Source: a virus. From it: 35,189 bases of DNA. Shown here in pieces: positions 24,227 through 31,383 of the stretch. A program made the position numbers and the translations under genes. The notes under the pieces were generated by a model. The model ran no database searches and had not been told where the DNA came from. It saw only the letters and a list, made by a program, of their open reading frames with translations. The DNA lies in the IMG/VR virus record IMGVR_UViG_3300032249_000589, positions 1 to 35,189 of that record; one strand, 5' to 3'. Position 1 is the first letter of the stretch; the number at the start of each line of letters is the position of its first letter.

Positions 24227-24496
24227 ATGGAGGAAAATAATAGGGTGGTTGTTTGTATAGATTACAAAGTTTGGATAAATCGGATTATTGAAATATTAGA
24301 GCTCTATCAAAAATACTACCCTGAAAAGTACGGTAAGATTGATACTGATAAGACTAAATCCTATGTGAGCAAAGATAAAATAATTGTAGCTTATCAAGAT
24401 GATAATTGGGAAACACCTATTTGCATATTTCCTACTATTTGGCTAAGCGAAAAAGACGATGAAATTACAAAGATTATTTTAAGCGAAAAAGAGTAA
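24227..24496 (+). CDS. Small unknown protein, paralogue of the previous gene
   Basis: 89 residues. The layout matches the preceding gene (NRII helix, YPEKYGKID turn, then IWLSEKDDEITKIILSEK at the end), but overall identity is low, so divergence was long ago or fast. It begins 4 nt after the previous stop. Function unknown; early-operon position and duplication suggest a host-interaction or counter-defence gene, which is speculation. Confidence 0.6.
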   Translation: MEENNRVVVCIDYKVWINRIIEILELYQKYYPEKYGKIDTDKTKSYVSKDKIIVAYQDDNWETPICIFPTIWLSEKDDEITKIILSEKE

Positions 24497-24497
24497 T

Positions 24498-24704
24498 ATG
24501 CCATTTGTAAAAGTAACAACAATCGATAATGAACCAGCGGCATTTTGGACTGTAAATGTTAAAAAAGCATATTACAATCTTAAAAGAAAATGCGTTATTA
24601 TTATTTTTACCGATGGCACATATTGGGAGGTAAAAGGTACTATAGATGAAATAGTGGAATTAATTAATCATGATAATATTCATGATTTTTATCATTATAA
24701 TTAA
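24498..24704 (+). CDS. Small unknown protein with a strand-helix C terminus
   Basis: 68 residues starting 1 nt after the previous stop. The middle (KKAYYNLKRKCVIIIFTDGTYWEV) is two beta strands around a turn, followed by KGTIDEIVELINHD, a helix opening with T-x-x-E-I. Short phage and bacterial proteins of this shape, including FlbD-like ones, are known, but the match is only structural impression. No metal or catalytic residues. Confidence 0.5.
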   Translation: MPFVKVTTIDNEPAAFWTVNVKKAYYNLKRKCVIIIFTDGTYWEVKGTIDEIVELINHDNIHDFYHYN

Positions 24705-24736
24705 TTGTATAAAGAATAAAAAATAGGTTATATTTG
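24705..24736 (+). promoter_or_regulatory. Bacteroidota-type promoter upstream of the methyltransferase leader
   Basis: TTG at 24705-24707 and TATATTTG (TAnnTTTG) at 24729-24736 are separated by 21 bp, close to the canonical Bacteroidota spacing. Transcription would begin near 24742, at the base of the first hairpin of the leader RNA. Confidence 0.7.
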
Positions 24737-24741
24737 TATAT

Positions 24742-24839
24742 CCTTTTGAATGGTGTAGCAGGTATTCAAAAGGAAATGAAGCAACACAATATTGTTTCAA
24801 CCTATGCCAACAGACTGCTACCTGTTGGCATTTTTTTTT
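24742..24839 (+). ncRNA. Structured leader or small RNA with complementary hairpin loops, ending in a terminator
   Basis: Hairpin 1 has perfect 10-bp arms (24742-24751 and 24764-24773) around a 12-nt loop. Hairpin 2 has perfect 9-bp arms TGCCAACAG (24805-24813) and CTGTTGGCA (24822-24830), followed by nine T residues. Loop 1 contains GTAGCAG (24755-24761) and loop 2 contains CTGCTAC (24815-24821), which are exact complements and could form a 7-bp kissing interaction. A short palindrome ACAATATTGT lies between them. It begins just after a promoter and terminates 7 nt before the methyltransferase start, so it is either a stand-alone small RNA or an attenuator for that gene. Confidence 0.65.
24805..24839 (+). 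terminator. Strong intrinsic terminator upstream of the methyltransferase
   Basis: Perfect 9-bp stem with an 8-nt loop and a run of nine T residues at 24831-24839. It lies between the promoter at 24705-24736 and the gene start at 24846, so transcription of the gene needs read-through. Confidence 0.9.
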
Positions 24840-24845
24840 CTAATT

Positions 24846-26099
24846 ATGAAAATATTACAGGAACTTGAAAGCCTTATTCCCCCTTTATCAAACGAGGAAT
24901 TTAAGCAGCTTGAACGAAACATTCTTGAAGAAGGAATACGCGAACCATTAATTACATGGAACGGTATTTTAATCGACGGACACAACCGATACAGGATTGC
25001 ACGGGAACACGATATAAATTATGAAACACTTGAAAAGGAGTTTGATAATATTAATCGTGTTAAGGAATGGATGATTCATAATCAGTTTGGGCGAAGGAAT
25101 TTATCTAATTATCAAAGAAGCGTTTTAGCCTTGCAGCTTGAAGATGTGTTTCGGGAAAAGGCAAAGGAAAAAGAACAATTTAGAAAGACTACTAGTCAGA
25201 TATCTGACGAGTCATTACCAGAAATATCTACAAAAAAAGAACTTGCCAAAATTGCCAATGTTTCACACGACACAATAGCCAAGGTAAAAAAGATTGAAGC
25301 CAACGCCACTCCTGAAGTTAAAGCAAGGTTGAACACTGGAACAATGTCAATCAATGAGGCATACAAGGAAATAAAGAAGGAGGAGAAAATTGAAGAAATA
25401 AGAAAAGAAAAGAATGAAATAATTAAACAGGTTGAAGGAATTGAAATATCAAATGTATTTAACGGTGATTCTATAAATTTTATTGATAAAATAGATTTTA
25501 AAGTTAAATGTGTCATAACCGATCCTCCGTATGGAATGAATTATATATCAAATAGAAGAACTGCTTCCGAAAAAGACAAGGGTATTTCTAATGATGAAAA
25601 TTTAGATTTAGCCATAATAACGGTTAATAATATATTTAGTAAACTTTATAATAAGATGGATGAAAACTCCGCTTTGTTTTGTTTTATAGGTTGGAAGCAA
25701 GAAAAATACTTTATTGAATTAATTGAGGATATTGGTTTTGAGGTTAAAAATGTATTGATATGGAATAAAAATAATCATGGTACTGGGGATTTGATTTATT
25801 CTTTTTCACCTAAGCATGAAAGAATAATTTATGCAACAAAAGGAAAAGTAAAATTAAATTACAGGCATCCAGATGTTTTAGAAGGTTCTGATATAAGAAC
25901 AAATCACCCAACCTCAAAGCCAATTGATTTAATAAAAAAATTGATTGAAAGTACAACTTTACAGAACGATATAGTGGTTGACCCTTTTGCTGGGCATGGT
26001 AGCACAGGAATAGCGGCTAAAGAATTAAATAGAAATTACTGGTTATGTGAATTGGATTACGAAAATTATTGCATGATTAAAAATAATATAAATGAGTAA
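24846..26099 (+). CDS. ParB-like domain fused to a beta-class DNA adenine/cytosine-N4 methyltransferase
   Basis: A 417-residue fusion. Residues 1-90 are a ParB/Srx-like domain (LIPPLSNEEF, then GILIDGHNRYRIAREH with the G-x-x-DGH-x-R core). A helix-turn-helix follows (KKELAKIANVSHDTIAKVKK, roughly 130-150). The C-terminal half is an amino-methyltransferase with DPPYG (Asp226-Tyr229) preceding DPFAGHGSTG (379-388), the motif order of the beta class. It should methylate adenine N6 or cytosine N4. Phage orphan methyltransferases usually protect DNA from restriction or regulate transcription. I start at the ATG 24846 after the terminator. A TTG at 24792 would run through that hairpin. It overlaps the nuclease-like gene by 8 nt. 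Confidence 0.9.
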   Translation: MKILQELESLIPPLSNEEFKQLERNILEEGIREPLITWNGILIDGHNRYRIAREHDINYETLEKEFDNINRVKEWMIHNQFGRRNLSNYQRSVLALQLEDVFREKAKEKEQFRKTTSQISDESLPEISTKKELAKIANVSHDTIAKVKKIEANATPEVKARLNTGTMSINEAYKEIKKEEKIEEIRKEKNEIIKQVEGIEISNVFNGDSINFIDKIDFKVKCVITDPPYGMNYISNRRTASEKDKGISNDENLDLAIITVNNIFSKLYNKMDENSALFCFIGWKQEKYFIELIEDIGFEVKNVLIWNKNNHGTGDLIYSFSPKHERIIYATKGKVKLNYRHPDVLEGSDIRTNHPTSKPIDLIKKLIESTTLQNDIVVDPFAGHGSTGIAAKELNRNYWLCELDYENYCMIKNNINE

Positions 26100-26577
26100 C
26101 ACATCTTTTGAATTAGATAAATTAATAGGGGATAAATCGGAGTATTTAGTTCTTAATTTTTTTAAGAATAATAAATTTATTTACGAGGATAAAAGAAATA
26201 ATGCGGATTATAGAAAGATTGATGTTGATTTTATTTGGCTTGTAAATGGAATGAGGTACAGGGTTGAAGTAAAAACTATTAAGAATTTTAATTATATTAA
26301 TATTGAAACTGTATTTGATATTGAAAGAAGGCATTTATTAAATGACTGGTTAAATTGTTGTCAAGCTACATTTATATTTTTTGTTTGTCCTGAACAAAAT
26401 AAATTTATTAGTTTAGATTATCAAAAATTTAAAAACTGGTTTTTGCCTATTAAAAGCAAGTTTAAAGAAAAAGTTAATAAGACTACAATAAACGGAACAA
26501 AGAAACATACCTCTGCTTATGTAAAACTTAACATTAACAAAATTCCAAAAGAATTATTTCAAATTATAGAATTATGA
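26092..26577 (+). CDS. PD-(D/E)XK nuclease-like protein coupled to the methyltransferase
   Basis: 161 residues. The pattern KIDVDFIWLVNGMRYRVEVK gives Asp44/Asp46 and Glu59-Val-Lys61, the D...ExK core of the PD-(D/E)XK nuclease superfamily, with an N-terminal helix carrying Glu17. It overlaps the methyltransferase by 8 nt, so the two are translated together. The pair could be a compact restriction-modification-like unit, or the protein could be a structure- or modification-dependent nuclease of the phage. I see no second domain. The Asn/Lys-rich composition and a basic tail resemble the surrounding AT-rich genes, so there is no sign of recent transfer. Confidence 0.65.
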   Translation: MSNTSFELDKLIGDKSEYLVLNFFKNNKFIYEDKRNNADYRKIDVDFIWLVNGMRYRVEVKTIKNFNYINIETVFDIERRHLLNDWLNCCQATFIFFVCPEQNKFISLDYQKFKNWFLPIKSKFKEKVNKTTINGTKKHTSAYVKLNINKIPKELFQIIEL

Positions 26578-27545
26578 AAAACTTATTAATACAATTAAAC
26601 CAACGCCCAATAGCGGTTTACCCTATTTACATTAAGATAACTGGAAGCGTAAACGCTGGATTATTGTTATCTCAATTAATGTATTGGTATGGAGCAGTAA
26701 ATGGAAGGATATTTTATAAAAGTGATATAGAAATTATGGAAGAAACCTGTCTTTCTGAAAGCGAATTAAGAACGGCTAAAAATAAATTAAAATCAATGCC
26801 ATTTATAGAAATTAAAGCTAAAGGAGTTCCAGCAAAAACCCATTATTCAATAAATGCTGAAAACTTGATTAGCGAAATTCACGTTTTCAGTTCCGCTAAA
26901 TCAACGAAACTGAAAAAGCGAAATCAACAAAACTGTAATGGTGAAATTAACGAAACTATTACAGAGAATACTACAGAGAATACTACAGAGAATACTTCAT
27001 ATATTCTTTCTGAAAATTCAAAAGAATTTTCCCCCATTGAAATAAATAAAATTGAAATTAAGGAAAAAAAGAATGGCAAAGTGAATCCTTTTCAACTTAT
27101 ATCTGAATTACAAAAAGAAGAAGAAAAAGAAAAATTTGCGCCAAAAGAAAAAGAAGAAAGGAAGCCGAACCCAACCTACGAAGCATTTATAGTTTTCTGC
27201 CAAACCTTTGAAAGATTATCAGGTGCGAATTATCCAAAAGATAAAAACGGCAATTACCTAATGAGTAAAAAAGATGCTGGAGGTATGGTGTACTTAATGC
27301 GAAATGTCGAGCAAGTCGATAGAAATGGAAATAGCATCGAAGCCCTTAAAGTGTTTGTAACGGCTGCATGGAATTTAAACGACAAATGGATAAGGGCTAA
27401 TTTTACGCCAAATACTTTGTACGGTCAATTTTCAAAGATATTTACTGGATACCAAACCAGTAGCCCAGAAATGATTGAAAAGAAAAAGAATGATCGGATA
27501 GCCGAACTTCTTGCTGAAAAAATGAAACAATACGAAAACTATTAA
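26574..27545 (+). CDS. Replication initiator / replisome organizer
   Basis: 323 residues in two domains with a polar linker. The N-terminal ITGSVNAGLLLSQLMYWYG with FYKSDIEIMEET, then SESELRTAKNKLKSMPFIEI, is the winged-helix start common in phage replication initiators. The linker (about 105-200) is Ser/Glu/Lys/Thr-rich and includes TENTTENTTENT. The C-terminal domain (YEAFIVFCQTFERLSGANYP, then WIRANFTPNTLYGQFSKIF) resembles replisome-organizer C-terminal domains. The DNA encoding the linker holds an origin-like iteron array (26875-27031), the layout known from lambda O. It overlaps the previous gene by 4 nt. Confidence 0.75.
   Translation: MKNLLIQLNQRPIAVYPIYIKITGSVNAGLLLSQLMYWYGAVNGRIFYKSDIEIMEETCLSESELRTAKNKLKSMPFIEIKAKGVPAKTHYSINAENLISEIHVFSSAKSTKLKKRNQQNCNGEINETITENTTENTTENTSYILSENSKEFSPIEINKIEIKEKKNGKVNPFQLISELQKEEEKEKFAPKEKEERKPNPTYEAFIVFCQTFERLSGANYPKDKNGNYLMSKKDAGGMVYLMRNVEQVDRNGNSIEALKVFVTAAWNLNDKWIRANFTPNTLYGQFSKIFTGYQTSSPEMIEKKKNDRIAELLAEKMKQYENY
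26875..27031 (+). other. Origin of replication candidate inside the initiator gene
   Basis: Three copies of AAATYAACRAAACT start at 26898, 26921 and 26944, exactly 23 bp apart, with a degenerate fourth at 26875 in the same phase. They are followed by three perfect tandem copies of ACAGAGAATACT (26961-26996). An AT-rich stretch then contains an inverted repeat, GAAAATTC / GAATTTTC (27012-27019 and 27024-27031). A further 12-bp inverted repeat (26884-26895 / 26905-26916) overlaps the iterons. Iterons, tandem repeats and an easily melted region inside an initiator gene are the hallmarks of phage origins. Confidence 0.7.
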
Positions 27546-27557
27546 AACCAATAAATT

Positions 27558-28295
27558 ATGGACAACTTACCAATGATTGCAAATCGGGTTGATGAGAAAA
27601 TACAAGACGTGCAGATTGTTATCCAGAACCGCGAACTAAGGATTTTCAAGACTGGAACAAAGGAAGCTATACCAAAAATTACACACGTTTTAAATCAGTT
27701 GTTACCGGTATATGGTATTGAGGTCAAACCAGACCAGTTGATGGAGCTTATTGATTTTGTAGCATCTTATAAATTGATTTCAGTTGATGAAATAAAACTG
27801 GCATTTGAAAAGTTTGCAAAACAAGAGTTAGATTTAAATGACCATAAATTATATGGCAAAGTTGATCTTCATGCGATAGGTAAAATACTATCCTCATACA
27901 TTACATGGAGGCAAAAAATCTATTATGCCATTGACAGCGATATAATGGCAAAGAAGGAAGAAGAGGATAGGATTAAAAGATTAGGAAAAGTAGCCGAAGA
28001 TTACGACAAAGATTTTGATAATAAATTAGCTAATTTTCAAAAGACTTTAGATGAAATACCTATTTTTTGGTACGATGAATGCGTGAAAAGAGGATATATA
28101 AATGAATGGCGCGAAGGTGAAAAAGAAGCATTGTGGGCAGAAGCGCAAGAAATGGCACTGAACGAAAAGCCCACCTCGGATAATTTAATAGATAGAAAGA
28201 ATCATTTACGCAAAATAGAAGATGGAAATATGCCTAGAGCCCGGGCACTGGCGTATAAATTAGCCGTATGGCGTAAAGTATTATTAAGAGATTAA
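27558..28295 (+). CDS. Unknown protein following the replication initiator, possible helicase loader
   Basis: 245 residues, helical and charged, with no Walker motif or clear catalytic site. The N-terminal 100 residues look like a compact helical domain (PKITHVLNQLLPVYGIEV, then ELIDFVASYKLISVDEIKLA). A basic helical middle and an acidic tail follow. The gene comes directly after the initiator, where many phages encode a helicase-loader-type partner. This is an inference from position only; without an ATPase motif a DnaC-like loader is not supported. It is followed by a terminator at 28330-28359. Confidence 0.6.
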   Translation: MDNLPMIANRVDEKIQDVQIVIQNRELRIFKTGTKEAIPKITHVLNQLLPVYGIEVKPDQLMELIDFVASYKLISVDEIKLAFEKFAKQELDLNDHKLYGKVDLHAIGKILSSYITWRQKIYYAIDSDIMAKKEEEDRIKRLGKVAEDYDKDFDNKLANFQKTLDEIPIFWYDECVKRGYINEWREGEKEALWAEAQEMALNEKPTSDNLIDRKNHLRKIEDGNMPRARALAYKLAVWRKVLLRD

Positions 28296-28329
28296 TCGTT
28301 TGTTTTTTTGTCATAAGTTGGTTTTTTGG

Positions 28330-28359
28330 GTGAGGCATATTTTGTGTCTCACTTTTTTT
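28330..28359 (+). terminator. Terminator after the replication genes
   Basis: GTGAGGCA (28330-28337) and TGTCTCAC (28345-28352) form an 8-bp stem with one wobble, followed by seven T residues. It ends the initiator operon before the promoter at 28403-28410. Confidence 0.82.
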
Positions 28360-28402
28360 ATTTTTTTTATACAAAATACATACAAGTGATATAATTTATT
28401 TG

Positions 28403-28410
28403 TATCTTTG
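28403..28410 (+). promoter_or_regulatory. Bacteroidota-type -7 element TATCTTTG
   Basis: TATCTTTG matches TAnnTTTG and lies 48 nt upstream of the ATG at 28459 and downstream of the terminator at 28330-28359, so a new transcription unit probably begins here. I could not find a convincing TTTG -33 box. Confidence 0.6.
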
Positions 28411-28458
28411 AAAGGTCAAAAGGACATAACGATTAATTACCACTTTAAAAACAAAATC

Positions 28459-28644
28459 ATGACAGCTTCAAAGAAAACAGCTTTACAAATTAGAAACCTA
28501 TTACGCATTACAAAAAAGTACGCGGTTATTGGAGAAAACGAATTTCGTAGTAATGCTGCAAGAAAATATCTTCATGCTAACTATTATGATGATAGCACTT
28601 TAAATATTATTGATAATGGTTCTCATTATCTTATTTGGAATTGA
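28459..28644 (+). CDS. Small basic protein of unknown function
   Basis: 61 residues starting MTASKKTALQIRNLLRITKK. It is basic and mostly helical with an aromatic C-terminal tail (DNGSHYLIWN). I chose the ATG at 28459 because it follows the leader AAAACAAAATC that also precedes the next gene. A TTG at 28408 lies in the promoter. A DNA- or RNA-binding role is possible given the charge, but nothing specific is visible. Confidence 0.6.
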   Translation: MTASKKTALQIRNLLRITKKYAVIGENEFRSNAARKYLHANYYDDSTLNIIDNGSHYLIWN

Positions 28645-28668
28645 TTTTACGCTTAATAATTGTTTCAC

Positions 28669-28694
28669 AGGGCAGTCCCCCAGCTGCCCTATTT
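28669..28694 (+). terminator. Hairpin with a short T-tract between small genes
   Basis: AGGGCAG (28669-28675) and CTGCCCT (28684-28690) make a perfect 7-bp GC-rich stem around an 8-nt loop, followed by ATTTT. It lies in the leader of the next small gene and may partly terminate transcripts of the 61-aa gene. Confidence 0.6.
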
Positions 28695-28708
28695 TAAAAA
28701 CCAAAATC

Positions 28709-28957
28709 ATGACACAAGAAGAAAGAGATCAGGCAATTATTGAGGCATTTTATCGAATGTCAATATACGCAATGGTAACACACACACATTCACGCGATGG
28801 AATGCCACGCCTTGAATACATGATGAAAATAATAGATGAAATACCTGTCGTTGGAGATTTAAATAATCAAAATTTTAATCACAGGTTTTTTAAAGACTTA
28901 CTGGAAAATGCGATTAATCAAAATAAAGAGTTTAATAAATTATTTGAAAGACCATGA
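28709..28957 (+). CDS. Small unknown protein
   Basis: 82 residues starting MTQEERDQAIIEAFYRMSIY. Helical, with two His-rich spots (THTHSRDG and NHRFFKDLL), but I cannot relate them to a metal site of a known family. The ATG at 28709 follows the same leader pattern as the previous gene. An alternative upstream start inside the hairpin would give a hydrophobic N terminus that looks like non-coding translation. It overlaps the next gene by 4 nt. Confidence 0.6.
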   Translation: MTQEERDQAIIEAFYRMSIYAMVTHTHSRDGMPRLEYMMKIIDEIPVVGDLNNQNFNHRFFKDLLENAINQNKEFNKLFERP

Positions 28958-29184
28958 ACGATATAAATATAATGGTAATAAACTATTTAAATGATGTTTA
29001 TCACATAAAAGACACTAGTGTTGAAGGGGTAGAAAAGGCAATAGACGATATTTTTAATTTTGAAAATATTTTGCCTCAATATAAATCGCTTTTTAACAGC
29101 CTAATGGTTGAATCAATTAATTTTGATTATGTGAGCGAAAGATTAACTTTTATTAAACTTAGAGATAAATTAGATGCAGAATAA
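28954..29184 (+). CDS. Small acidic unknown protein upstream of recT
   Basis: 76 residues, acidic and helical (VEGVEKAIDDIFNFENILPQ). No recognised motif. It starts inside the stop of the previous gene (ATGA) and ends close to the RecT-like start, so it belongs to the recombination operon. Early accessory proteins in this position are often host-directed, but I see nothing that shows it. Confidence 0.58.
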   Translation: MNDINIMVINYLNDVYHIKDTSVEGVEKAIDDIFNFENILPQYKSLFNSLMVESINFDYVSERLTFIKLRDKLDAE

Positions 29185-29185
29185 T

Positions 29186-29947
29186 ATGGAAGTAGCGAAA
29201 ATTGGGATAACACCAGCACAAATTGAAACTTTAGCACAGGCGGGAGTAATTCCTGCAGGAACACCAGCCGCACAGGTTGAAGTCTTTGCCGAAAGTTGCC
29301 GTCAACACGGTTTATCTCCTTTTAAAAAGGAGATTTATTTAGTCGCTTATAACAGCCGCGACGGTATGAAATACCATACGATTGTTGGAATTGATGGTTT
29401 ACAACAAAAAGCCGCAAGAACTGGAAGGTTTGCAGGTATTGATGAAGAGCAATATAACAGGATGTCAGACGGCACTTATCAAACATCTAGCGAACTAAAG
29501 GATGCTAAAGAAATGCCTATTTCTTGCACAGTAACCGTTTGGGCTATTGTTGGAGGGATCCGCTGCCCGTTTACCGCGACGGTTTTATTTGCCGAATATT
29601 ATCCTGCTGTATCTTCCGGAAAAGATAGCTATTCAAAAGCCGCTACAATGCCATTTAACATGATTGCCAAATGTGCCAGGGCTAAAGCTTTAAAAATTGC
29701 TTTTAGCGATGAACTTTCAGGACTACATATTGAAGAAGAAAAAGCCGCTTTTGAGGATACAACCATACAAGCTGCAGAAACAAAACCATGGCCAGCCGTA
29801 AATGTAGAAGATTTACAGAATAGGATACTTATTTGTACTACTTTAGAGGAGTTAACTGTTTTATACAAATCAAATTTAGCCCACAAAGAACACGCTGCCT
29901 TATTTACCGAAATGGCTAACGCTATAAAAAACAAGCCAAATGAATGA
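29186..29947 (+). CDS. RecT/Bet-family single-strand annealing protein
   Basis: Anneals complementary single strands and works with a 5' exonuclease in phage recombination. The 253-residue core shows the Bet family signature: VFAESCRQHGLSPFKKEIYL, then KYHTIVGIDGLQQKAARTGRF, and MPFNMIAKCARAKALKIAF. The C-terminal third is variable. I begin at the ATG 29186, 1 nt after the previous stop. An ATG at 29174 overlaps the previous gene by 11 nt and would add four residues (MQNN). The gene overlaps the RecE-like gene by 8 nt, a canonical recT-recE pairing, and the SSB encoded at 23182 is a plausible partner. Confidence 0.9.
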   Translation: MEVAKIGITPAQIETLAQAGVIPAGTPAAQVEVFAESCRQHGLSPFKKEIYLVAYNSRDGMKYHTIVGIDGLQQKAARTGRFAGIDEEQYNRMSDGTYQTSSELKDAKEMPISCTVTVWAIVGGIRCPFTATVLFAEYYPAVSSGKDSYSKAATMPFNMIAKCARAKALKIAFSDELSGLHIEEEKAAFEDTTIQAAETKPWPAVNVEDLQNRILICTTLEELTVLYKSNLAHKEHAALFTEMANAIKNKPNE

Positions 29948-30743
29948 AATAACCCATCTTAGTTTTTCAAGATTAAAAGCTTTATCTCATTCTCCTTTGT
30001 GCCTTAAAAGATACATTGAGCAGACTAGAACATCCACTAAAGCAATGGATGAAGGTACGCTACTTGATTGCCTTTTGTTTGAGGCAGAAACATTTCACGA
30101 TAGGTTTTTTATTATGCCCGAGGGTGTAAAGAAGCCTACAATCTCACAAATTAACGCTAAAAAACCATCGCCAGACACATTGGAACAAATAGCCGTATGG
30201 GAAGAAATCCAATCAAGAATAGGTAAAAGAATTGTTATTACTCAGGAACAATACGACGATAGCGAATATATAGCTGAATGCGTACGAAATAATAGTACGG
30301 TTGTATTTCATGGCTTACTTCATCCTAATAACTTTAAATTTCAAGTAACCACCGATTTTTTTTATAAAGGATTTAAACACAAAGGTATTAAAGATGCCGA
30401 AGGATTAGATAGAAATGGTAAGCATGTTATTTGGGATTTAAAAAGAATGGGAGCGAGATCTGGCGAACAACTTGTAAGAAGCCAAATAAGACACAACCAA
30501 TATGACTTACAGGCAGCGATTTATTGCCATAAATACGACATTGAAAATATAGCAGTTGACTACTTTATTATTGCAGTTGATAATGAGGGATATGTTACTC
30601 CTTTTAAAATTTCCCGCGATGCAAGGGAAAAGGCCCGATGGCAATGGCATAGATTAATCGCAGCCGCTCACCGAGTAAACATGGAAGGGATGGATATGGG
30701 CCCAGAGTTTTGGGGAGATAGTGAAGGATTTTTTGATTTTTAA
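29940..30743 (+). CDS. RecE/lambda-exonuclease-like PD-(D/E)XK nuclease
   Basis: 267 residues that should degrade 5' strands of double-stranded DNA for the annealing protein. The N-terminal LSFSRLKALSHSP, then EGTLLDCLLFE near 38-48, resembles exodeoxyribonuclease VIII / PDDEXK_1 proteins. The active site reads KGIKDAEGLDRNGKHVIWDLK, giving Asp152, Asp166 and Lys168. NQYDLQAAIY (186-195) provides the conserved Gln-Tyr helix. It is adjacent to and overlaps the RecT gene. Together they make a two-component recombination system. Confidence 0.88.
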   Translation: MNEITHLSFSRLKALSHSPLCLKRYIEQTRTSTKAMDEGTLLDCLLFEAETFHDRFFIMPEGVKKPTISQINAKKPSPDTLEQIAVWEEIQSRIGKRIVITQEQYDDSEYIAECVRNNSTVVFHGLLHPNNFKFQVTTDFFYKGFKHKGIKDAEGLDRNGKHVIWDLKRMGARSGEQLVRSQIRHNQYDLQAAIYCHKYDIENIAVDYFIIAVDNEGYVTPFKISRDAREKARWQWHRLIAAAHRVNMEGMDMGPEFWGDSEGFFDF

Positions 30744-30752
30744 AAAAATATC

Positions 30753-31163
30753 ATGAAAGAGTATAATAGTAAGATGTTAGAAATTAAGGCTTTTTGTGAG
30801 GAGGTTAACGCTTGGATTAGCACAGCCCCATCGGCTGAAATGCTAGACGAATGCGATGAGTACCTCCGACAATTATCTGCTTATTACTCTCGATACACGG
30901 TTATTAGTGGCATGAATGAAAGCATCTATTCTTATCTTATGATGAGTTGTATTCGTGATATGCCAGAGGAGGAGTATAAAAGAGTTAAGCACTCCTCCAC
31001 ATTAACCGATTTTTACGTTAAAGGGAAATATCCAAAAGCTACAGCAATATTTGAGCAATGTAGAGCCGTTCAAAAGTTATTATTAGTAACTTCGGATAAT
31101 TATAGAACTTTGCTTAGTAGCTTTAGGCAGGAAAGAATATTAGTCGGTCACATGACTACATAA
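30753..31163 (+). CDS. Unknown protein after the recombination pair
   Basis: 136 residues, helical, moderately charged, with no membrane segment and no recognised catalytic motif. Tyr and Cys residues cluster in the first 60 residues (LDECDEYLRQLSAYYSRYTV). It starts 9 nt after the RecE-like stop and is probably the last gene of that operon. A structured noncoding gap follows before the nucleotide-metabolism genes. I suggest no function. Confidence 0.58.
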   Translation: MKEYNSKMLEIKAFCEEVNAWISTAPSAEMLDECDEYLRQLSAYYSRYTVISGMNESIYSYLMMSCIRDMPEEEYKRVKHSSTLTDFYVKGKYPKATAIFEQCRAVQKLLLVTSDNYRTLLSSFRQERILVGHMTT

Positions 31164-31173
31164 GATATTTGCA

Positions 31174-31383
31174 GACCTCGGGTTTAGGTGTTATGTTATT
31201 TTCCCCAGATTAAACATTTCTTTCACACCTATTCGCGTCAGAGGATGAATTGGCAGCCTGGAAATAGACAGGCAAATAGCAAGGTGGTAAAAATTAATCT
31301 GCGTTTTTTCCTCACGAGGGTTTAGCTGCTTTAAGTAAAAACTATTTAATTTTTGCCCCTTGTTATAAATTTTAAACCATACC
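31174..31383 (+). ncRNA. Structured noncoding region with a 21-bp helix, upstream of the nucleotide-metabolism genes
   Basis: In the 235-nt gap between genes ending at 31163 and starting near 31399, the RNA can form several nested hairpins. A 7-bp stem (31185-31191 / 31225-31231) with an inner 5-bp stem is the first. A 5-bp stem GCCTG / CAGGC (31256-31260 / 31269-31273) is the second. The third is a long helix, 31276-31297 with 31346-31366, of 21 pairs with one bulged U and two wobbles, closing a 48-nt loop that holds a CCTC / GAGG hairpin. The only ORF I see in this gap on the plus strand is 26 codons. It may be a cis-acting RNA or a small RNA. The class is unknown to me. Confidence 0.62.

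Noticed and set aside
24792-24845. TTG-initiated N-terminal extension of the methyltransferase
   Set aside because: It would translate through the terminator hairpin and U-tract at 24805-24839. The ATG at 24846 matches the natural start of the ParB-like domain.
31234-31330. Hammerhead-type ribozyme in the gap, suggested by GGATGA and GGAAAT
   Set aside because: The catalytic core CUGANGA is not present (the sequence reads AGGATGA), and the expected stem II does not form.
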